A DNA stretch of 64,000 bases from assembly GCF_000177235.2 (NCBI RefSeq), contig NC_014829.1, forward strand, positions 2,914,001-2,978,000, in the 5' to 3' direction. Shown here piece by piece: positions 58,919 through 64,000 of the stretch. The stretch's first letter is position 1. The number at the start of each line of letters is the position of its first letter. A program made the position numbers and the translations under genes. Source of the stretch: Evansella cellulosilytica DSM 2522. Lineage in GTDB: Bacteria; Bacillota; Bacilli; Bacillales; Salisediminibacteriaceae. Below the pieces are notes generated by a model. That model had not been told where the DNA came from, made no database searches, and worked only from the letters and a program-made list of their open reading frames with translations.

Positions 58919-59243
58919 TATGCTACCCCTTTCCTAACCAAATGCCTTGTACTATCTTTCATACTGTAGAAACGCAGTAAATCCCCCATAGTTACTACAA
59001 TTAATACAAGACAATATCCATCATATATCAAACATTCATTCAGTTGTCTTTTTATGTTAGCTTTCCTCACAACATTTTAAATTTTCTAAATATTAAAACC
59101 CTAAATGTAGACGTTGACTTCCGTAATAGATTTTCTTTAATTCTATAGGGCCACTTCTTAGATTCGTTTACAAAAAAGTAATGCCATCAGTAAACTGTTA
59201 TCTTGGAGCTCTTTATGTAGGAAAACTTTTAACTCTAACTGAA
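58919..59243. other. Intergenic region without recognised feature
   Basis: About 325 bases between FNT and the CdsA-like gene. It holds the FNT upstream region and no reading frame with signals. The only clear structure is the terminator at its left end for the CdsA-like gene. Confidence 0.5.
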
Positions 59244-59275
59244 AAAATGCAGATGACATATGTCACCTGCATTTA
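59244..59275 (-). terminator. Strong terminator after CdsA-like gene
   Basis: On the minus strand AAATGCAGGTGACA pairs with TGTCATCTGCATTT around a TA centre, followed by three more T residues. It overlaps the last codons of the gene ending at 59273. Confidence 0.85.
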
Positions 59276-60211
59276 ATAATATAAATAATATACATAATGG
59301 AAAAAGAGAGGAGCTGTATACGTTAAACTGTCTATTTTATTAATATATCTATCTTGTTTAATCTCCGATAGCACTTCTTGGCTCATCACTAAGTTTCTCT
59401 TTACCACAGATACAACAGCTGTTCCAAAAAATCCACCTACACTAATTATAATACCAGCAAATATAGAATGAATGAAATCCATTGGTGTTAAATAACGTGC
59501 AAGGAAAATAGATAATAATGTAATTAGAATGATTCCCGTAGTCAAACCTTCCCATGTTAAGTTAGGATTAGCATGCGGTATTATTTTTCTTTTCCCTAGT
59601 TTCTTTGAAACTAAATATTGAATGACATCATTTCCTTGTGTTAAGACGACTAAATACAAAACAAGCCAACCACCATACTGTACCGCTAATTCATATTCAG
59701 TTTCGGTAATAACAATTAGCTTTGGGAATAAAGCGAGATGACTTATTCCAAAAACCATCAGCATCAATCCCCATTGCGTAGAGGCAACTGAATTGAGAAA
59801 GCCAATGCTTCCGCTTTTTACAATTCTAATAACAGGCAAAAACAAAAATACATATATTGGAATAAAAATAAGAAACATGCCATACCAGCCAATGTATATC
59901 CAATAAAAGTGTAATGGTATCGCCAAATATGCCCATTTATACACTCTACGATCTTGTTTTCGTGTTTTTATCATTGAAAAGTATTCTTTTAATGCTAAAA
60001 AACAAAGGAAGGCTAATGACACTAAAGAAACCGTCGGGCTAAAAATTAATGATATACTAAATATAATTGCCATACCCCACCATAAACGGGTTCTTACCAC
60101 AAGCTCATCATAATCATTTTTCTTTTTAAAATAATTTATTAACAAAACTACTATACTTATTGCCATAAGTACGATAAAAATAATATATAAATATGTATAA
60201 ATTTGACTCAT
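59273..60211 (-). CDS. CdsA-like (phosphatidate cytidylyltransferase family) membrane protein
   Basis: The 312-residue protein has about eight membrane helices. The C-terminal half shows the CDP-DAG synthase layout: VVLTQGNDVIQYLVSKKLGK near residue 185, PHANPNLTWEGLTTGIILI and GGFFGTAVVSVVKRNLVMSQ near 260, then QDRYINKIDSLTYTAP. The catalytic signature (S-x-x-K-R...K-D...G-H-G-G-x-x-D-R-x-D) is only partly kept: KR is present, but the HGG is changed. It may be a paralogue with altered activity. It is divergent from the cysteine hydrolase at 60270. Confidence 0.78.
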   Translation of the reverse strand: MSQIYTYLYIIFIVLMAISIVVLLINYFKKKNDYDELVVRTRLWWGMAIIFSISLIFSPTVSLVSLAFLCFLALKEYFSMIKTRKQDRRVYKWAYLAIPLHFYWIYIGWYGMFLIFIPIYVFLFLPVIRIVKSGSIGFLNSVASTQWGLMLMVFGISHLALFPKLIVITETEYELAVQYGGWLVLYLVVLTQGNDVIQYLVSKKLGKRKIIPHANPNLTWEGLTTGIILITLLSIFLARYLTPMDFIHSIFAGIIISVGGFFGTAVVSVVKRNLVMSQEVLSEIKQDRYINKIDSLTYTAPLFFHYVYYLYY

Positions 60212-60269
60212 TAGTTATACTCCCAACTATTTTAGTAGATTTAGACATTTTGATAAGGAGAAGTAGTCA

Positions 60270-60818
60270 ATGGATAAAAAAGTATATATTTTATTAACCG
60301 ATACCGGTACTGTTTTTACAAAAACGATAAAACAATATACAAAGGCACCTTACAATCACTCCTCAATAGCTTTTGATGAACATCTACTAGAGTTATATAG
60401 CTTTGGTAGAAAAAACCCTCGGAACCCTTTGTATGCTGGTTTTATTAAAGAAGATATTTTGAATGGCACATATAAATTATATCCTCAAACGACATGTTCT
60501 GTATACGAGATAATTGTAACTGATAGACAAATTGAAAAAATGAAGAGAATGATAGGGTTATTTGAGAGAAAAAAAGATCAAATGATTTATAACATTTTTG
60601 GGGTCATTGGAGTAGCATTGAGAGAGCCTTTAGAGCCGAGGGGGTCATACTTTTGTTCACAATTTGTGTCTGAGCTTTTGGAGCGTGCAGGAATAAAGCT
60701 GTGGAATAAAATACCAGCTCTCGTAACACCAGATGATTTTAGACGATCAGATAAAACAAAACTAGTTTATGAAGGATTATTGTTAGACTATCCTCCATTA
60801 AAGAAAGCAGCTAAATAG
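60270..60818 (+). CDS. YiiX/NlpC-like cysteine hydrolase
   Basis: The 182-residue protein has the permuted papain-like pattern: KAPYNHSSIAFDEHLLELYS with catalytic His30, and GSYFCSQFVSELLERAGI with Cys129. No signal peptide is seen. The family includes lipid-acting and amidase enzymes of Bacilli. AAGGAG precedes the ATG. It is monocistronic. Confidence 0.83.
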   Translation: MDKKVYILLTDTGTVFTKTIKQYTKAPYNHSSIAFDEHLLELYSFGRKNPRNPLYAGFIKEDILNGTYKLYPQTTCSVYEIIVTDRQIEKMKRMIGLFERKKDQMIYNIFGVIGVALREPLEPRGSYFCSQFVSELLERAGIKLWNKIPALVTPDDFRRSDKTKLVYEGLLLDYPPLKKAAK

Positions 60819-60893
60819 AACAGTGTTCGTGCTCTATTTGTCGCGAGAAACACTATAAAAAATATATTAGTAGGTAAATTCCGCACATTGCTT

Positions 60894-60924
60894 GAGGTTG
60901 ACTCCATATATTTTAGTCAACCTC
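60894..60924. repeat. Dispersed palindrome, copy 5 (short)
   Basis: GAGGTTGACT pairs with AGTCAACCTC around an 11-base loop. It lies between convergent genes (stop 60818 and stop 60940) and may stop transcription from both sides. Confidence 0.55.
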
Positions 60925-60939
60925 TACTATTTCTCTTAC

Positions 60940-61497
60940 TTACGCCATTTGCCTAAACTTCTCTGCCAATTCTTTCTTTTCTTCATTAGAAAGCATTTTC
61001 TCAGCCATTGGAAACAAAATTTGCTCTTCCTTCATGAAATGATCCGTTAACGTTGTGTACACTATTTTGGCATGATTAAAAAGCTCAAATGCCTTCTCCT
61101 TCGTTACTAATTCGTGATCTTGCGTTATTTTTACGACTTTTGTAAAAAATTCCTTTAAATTTTTCTTTGCTGTATCATGCTCATACTCCATGACTGCTAT
61201 CGGTCCGCCTTCTCTACCAATATGTTTCACCATCATTTCGAACAGTATATCCTCTTCCCTATCAGAATGGGGTTCTAGTTCTGCAACAAAAACTGTAAGC
61301 TTCTCATGCAGGAGCGTGATTGCTTCTCCCCAATTCGTTTTTGTATCTCCATTTTCAAAGGAAATGACCATTTTATTAAACTCATCCATTTTTTCTAGTA
61401 GCGACGGATGCTCATCAAACAACTGTTTTAAGGGTGCACAAAAATTAATATCTCTTGGATCTCCAAAGTTACTTGCACAAGGTGAATTTGCAAACAT
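60940..61497 (-). CDS. Hemerythrin-like HHE domain protein
   Basis: The ATG at 61497 has GAGGAGG ahead. The 185-residue product has the helical HHE pattern: AELEPHSDREEDILFEMMVK near residue 83, GPIAVMEYEHDTAKKNLKEF and YTTLTDHFMKEEQILFPMAE with His/Glu ligands for a diiron site. Such proteins sense oxygen or handle iron or nitric oxide. It is monocistronic. Confidence 0.88.
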   Translation of the reverse strand: MFANSPCASNFGDPRDINFCAPLKQLFDEHPSLLEKMDEFNKMVISFENGDTKTNWGEAITLLHEKLTVFVAELEPHSDREEDILFEMMVKHIGREGGPIAVMEYEHDTAKKNLKEFFTKVVKITQDHELVTKEKAFELFNHAKIVYTTLTDHFMKEEQILFPMAEKMLSNEEKKELAEKFRQMA

Positions 61498-61630
61498 GTA
61501 TATTGCCTCCTCATTTCTCAAATTTATTTCATTGTAACGAATTCATGTAATAATCGTTGTGATGCTAATCACTAACATTACATGAATGGAATGCTGTTAA
61601 ATTGGTAAATGTATATGTGAGGTGAATATT

Positions 61631-61831
61631 ATGGAAAATGAAGAGGATTTACAACAGTTTTTACAAGCATCTATTGACCATGAAGAAGAAATGATGCGTA
61701 CATATTTAATTGAGGCGGAACGAATCCATAGAAATGATGATCTCAAGCTACGATTACGCGAATTCGCAGAAGGAAATGCGAAACGATCTCGTCAACTAAT
61801 CGATGAAATGAACCGAATGAGAGACGCATAA
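61631..61831 (+). CDS. Small helical protein (66 aa)
   Basis: The ATG at 61631 follows AGGTG by six bases. The product (MENEEDLQQFLQASIDHEEE) is highly charged and helical, with E, H and R patterns such as ASIDHEEEMMRTYLIEAERI that resemble the first helix of ferritin-like proteins. It is divergent from the hemerythrin gene (133-base gap). The function is unknown. Confidence 0.65.
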   Translation: MENEEDLQQFLQASIDHEEEMMRTYLIEAERIHRNDDLKLRLREFAEGNAKRSRQLIDEMNRMRDA

Positions 61832-61900
61832 TTTGAAGGTGAAAAAGTGAAAAACTTGCTATTTTGCTGCATTAATATTCAATATACCTAATTATAGAAA

Positions 61901-62161
61901 AAGTTGATGAGACCGGAGCAAGCGAGGTAACTTTCTCTTCCGCTACGAGCATATGTTTTGGAGCGTTTTCGTGAGCATATAGAGAGATTCCAAAAGAGAA
62001 AAAGTGCTGATAGAACAGCGTCGAGACAACTCGATGCTTCATCAAAGAAACGTCGCTCGTTCCTGTGGAAAAATAAGTCACGGTGAGACACTGCAGAGCA
62101 AGGCTAAAAGTGGCTTGCCGACTCTCCATGGAAAGCGAGTTTGCGCAGGTCTCATCAACTT
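61901..62161. mobile_element. MITE-like element with 14-bp terminal inverted repeats
   Basis: AAGTTGATGAGACC at 61901-61914 and its exact complement at 62148-62161 bound a 261-base stretch with no gene; TATAG occurs just outside both ends (TATAGAAA / TCTATA), possibly a target duplication. The inside shows short repeats such as GAGCATAT near 61955 and 61975. It looks like a non-autonomous mobile element or large cruciform, its parent transposase not in the window. Confidence 0.5.
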
Positions 62162-62265
62162 CTATATTCAAGTGACCTTATCTTTATTAGCCACCCCTTT
62201 CAATCTAAGGACTTTTTCAGTGCCCTTATAATCAGTGGTTTCTTTTTTTATAAAAATATTGTTAA

Positions 62266-62306
62266 GGGAGACTCAATAGGTAAAAAATCAACCTTTTAAG
62301 TCTCCC
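62266..62306 (-). repeat. Dispersed AGACTCAA palindrome, copy 6
   Basis: GGGAGACTTAAAAGGT (minus) pairs with ACCTATTGAGTCTCCC. It lies 6 bases after the stop of the lytic transglycosylase (62312), followed by TTAACAATATTTTTAT on the minus strand, so it probably serves as terminator. Confidence 0.7.
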
Positions 62307-62311
62307 TCAAA

Positions 62312-63103
62312 TTATTCAATATTCATTGCAACGGCTTTACTTTCTGCTGCCGCCTCTTGGATCTCAACAGCATACCAGCTCCTAGCATGCCCATTTCGCT
62401 CAATATAATTTTGCATGCCTCCTATTCCTCTATGATACGCAGTGAGCGCATGATCCCAATCGCCATATTGGCTATATAGAAAATCTAAATAAGTAACTGC
62501 TAATTCAATTGAATATAATGGGTCATATAGCATATCGTGATTGTACGGTAAGTTAGCCATATCTGCTATCCATGGACTTGTATTTTTCATAAACTGTGCT
62601 AATCCATGTGCCCTACCATATCGCGTTTGTGGTCCAATAGTTTCTGGATTAAACGTACCGCCAGTCTCGACCCGAAGGAGCTCGTATATAATAAGTGGAT
62701 CAATATCCTTTTCTGATGCCGCAAGTGCTAAAAACTTTCCCCAATCTTTTTTAAAGAGGCCACCACTATCTTCATAAAAGTAGTCTGCAAATTCGTTTGC
62801 CATTTCCCAAGAAATATAATGAGCAACATCATCGTACTCACTTCCTTCTTCACTTTCAACGTATGCAATGATTCGTTCTAGTTGGAGTGCTTCTTCAAAC
62901 TTCTCCTTCTCTGTATCACGCTTCCTATTTAAATCTTCTGTCAGCGACAGCAACGTTTCATTTTCTGTTTTCATTAGTCTATTTTCTGCTTCTGCCAAAT
63001 CAATGCTATCTTTCATCTTCTTAAACTCAACACTAATAATAATGATGATGCTTACAATCATAAATAAAGATGAAAGAATAATCCCTATACTTTTCATCCT
63101 CAT
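62312..63103 (-). CDS. Membrane-anchored lytic transglycosylase (SLT family)
   Basis: The ATG at 63103 has AAAGGAGG seven bases ahead; the frame is open much farther into the intron but without signals. The 263-residue protein has an N-terminal membrane helix (IGIILSSLFMIVSIIIIISV), a coiled coil (about 30-75) and a SLT domain: PLIIYELLRVETGGTFNPET with catalytic Glu, RAHGLAQFMKNTSPWIADMA and ALTAYHRGIGGMQNYIE. It cleaves glycan strands in the wall. The 3' end of a group II intron lies about 36 bases upstream of the start. Confidence 0.9.
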   Translation of the reverse strand: MRMKSIGIILSSLFMIVSIIIIISVEFKKMKDSIDLAEAENRLMKTENETLLSLTEDLNRKRDTEKEKFEEALQLERIIAYVESEEGSEYDDVAHYISWEMANEFADYFYEDSGGLFKKDWGKFLALAASEKDIDPLIIYELLRVETGGTFNPETIGPQTRYGRAHGLAQFMKNTSPWIADMANLPYNHDMLYDPLYSIELAVTYLDFLYSQYGDWDHALTAYHRGIGGMQNYIERNGHARSWYAVEIQEAAAESKAVAMNIE

Positions 63104-63138
63104 TTTTATTCCTCCTTTGCAACTACCTGCAAATTTTA

Positions 63139-64000
63139 AATAGAGTAGGCGCATGAAATTATTCATGCGCCTCTCACAGATCCGTACGTGCGGGTCATCG
63201 CATACGGCTCCTCCATGATTATCCCCGTTGGGGATGATGATCATTGTAAAGTTTTACAAGTGAGACAAGACCGATTTCTACGAACCATTCTTTAGGTAAA
63301 GCAGTATGTACTGGGGTAGACAAAGAGCTTCTCCATCTATTCATACGCAATCTAGGGAGATCTCCTTTCCATTTTCTTTTCCTCAGTTCCCTGTGCAATT
63401 TCCTAATATTTCTCCAACTTCTTAATTGAACTGATCTTAATCTTCTACGTATCCATCCATCAAATATAGTGAATATAGTCTTCCCATAAAAGTGACCAAA
63501 GTAGTTACCCCAACCTCTTAGGTATGGATTAAGTTTTTCTTTAATCAATGTCTCGATGTTTACGGTTTGGTTTCGCCTAGTGATCTCCTTAACCTTTTCT
63601 TTAAATTTCTTTAAAGCTTTAGGAGATGCAGAAACATAATAACCACCCTTGAATTCGTGACCCAAAAATAGAAATGGTTCTTCTAGGTTATTAACAACCT
63701 TAGTCTTTTCAGGGTGAACCGTTAAACCTAGTTCCTCGTTTAAGAAGCGAGTTACTGATTTAAGGACTCTTTCAGCCCCTTTTTGTGATTTACAACATAT
63801 AACAAAGTCATCAGCGTACCTTGTGATTCGATGCCCCCGTTTTGTCATCAGTTCATCGAGTGGGTGTAAATAGATATTTGCAAGTAATGGACTAATAACC
63901 CCACCTTGAGGTGTTCCTTTTTCAGTAAGGTGGAAGCTTCCTCCATCCATAACCCCTGCTTGTAAAAAACTCTGAATCAACCGAATAACACTACCGTCTA
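63139..64000 (-). mobile_element. Group II intron, 3' part, cut by window edge
   Basis: On the minus strand the RT gene is followed by domain V (GAGCCGTATGCGATGACCCG, paired with the CGCACGTACGG half; 63178-63211) and a domain VI hairpin (GGCGCATGAA/TTCATGCGCC, 63143-63175) with a candidate bulged A before the 3' end near 63139. The domain order and the short distance from RT to domain V fit a bacterial group II intron. The 5' end lies beyond 64000. Confidence 0.85.
63219..64000 (-). CDS. ltrA: Group II intron reverse transcriptase/maturase, C-terminal part
   Basis: The visible 260 residues include TEKGTPQGGVISPLLANIYL (RT motif 4), RYADDFVICCKSQKGAERVL (catalytic YADD), LNEELGLTVHPEKTKVVN and FLFLGHEFKGG (RT motifs 6-7), and the maturase X domain (NPYLRGWGNYFGHFYGK). 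The stop is at 63219, right before domain V. The frame is open at the window edge, so the N-terminus lies beyond 64000. No HNH endonuclease domain follows the maturase part. Confidence 0.92.
   Translation of the reverse strand, partial: DGSVIRLIQSFLQAGVMDGGSFHLTEKGTPQGGVISPLLANIYLHPLDELMTKRGHRITRYADDFVICCKSQKGAERVLKSVTRFLNEELGLTVHPEKTKVVNNLEEPFLFLGHEFKGGYYVSASPKALKKFKEKVKEITRRNQTVNIETLIKEKLNPYLRGWGNYFGHFYGKTIFTIFDGWIRRRLRSVQLRSWRNIRKLHRELRKRKWKGDLPRLRMNRWRSSLSTPVHTALPKEWFVEIGLVSLVKLYNDHHPQRG

Noticed and set aside
1-64000. CRISPR array
   Set aside because: No regularly spaced direct repeats of 24-40 bases were seen; repeats found are dispersed palindromes or short iterons.

Overview
The window is low-GC DNA from a spore-forming Firmicute of the Bacillaceae type. 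The signs are Gram-positive ribosome binding sites on almost every gene, a YheC/YheD-type spore-associated ATP-grasp gene, a CtaG/DUF2243 pair, a PcsB-like coiled-coil/3D cell-wall protein and DUF1450. Genus cannot be fixed from the sequence alone. Two blocks make up the window: an integrated and apparently incomplete siphovirus prophage (1 to about 28.7 kb), and chromosome with many single genes and small operons (28.7 to 64 kb).

Prophage (1-28.7 kb). At the right end a tyrosine integrase sits next to a 50-nt copy of the 3' half of a tRNA-Val(GAC) gene (28667-28716), the expected attachment scar. Leftward come a XRE repressor with a divergent Cro-like gene and an operator region, an excisionase-like gene, replication genes (DUF4373/Lin1244-like protein, DnaC-like loader, O-like HTH protein), a HEPN-like gene, a phage-borne tRNA-Trp-like gene, a six-repeat HTH protein and a sigma-like regulator. 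Then comes an HK97-type packaging, head and tail module on the minus strand: HNH, TerS, TerL, portal, ClpP-like protease, capsid, connectors, tail tube, a frameshifted gpG/gpGT pair, tape measure and Dit. The module stops after Dit. No tail lysin, receptor-binding protein, holin or endolysin is seen. Their place is taken by decayed sequence, a plus-strand pair (DUF3800 protein plus a possible BECR-fold toxin-like protein) and a minus-strand operon of unknown genes running off the left edge.

Chromosome (28.7-64 kb). After a leaderless subtilisin-like protease, a secreted fasciclin protein and a DUF1450 protein lies the most notable locus, 31473-38073, all on the minus strand: a MauE-like redox membrane protein, a TlpA/MauD-like CxxC thioredoxin-fold protein, a previously easy-to-miss 43-residue peptide with six cysteines and nine arginines, a peptide-type ABC exporter, two FtsX/MacB-type permeases and their ATPase. 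This reads as a bacteriocin-like system in which a disulfide-rich peptide is oxidised, exported and resisted. Further right are a dual-specificity phosphatase, a beta-lactamase-family hydrolase, a lipoprotein phosphodiesterase, an ABM monooxygenase, the 3D-domain protein, two orphan Opp-type permeases, a plus-strand group (YheC/D, DUF2243, CtaG, DUF421), a LacI-regulated ribose-type ABC operon with a Gfo/Idh/MocA dehydrogenase, an FNT channel, a CdsA-like protein, a cysteine hydrolase, a hemerythrin protein and a lytic transglycosylase. The window ends inside a group II intron.

Dispersed palindromes sharing an AGACTCAA...TTGAGTCT core occur at least six times between 41 and 62.3 kb, several where a terminator is expected. 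A 261-bp non-coding element with perfect 14-bp terminal inverted repeats lies at 61901-62161.
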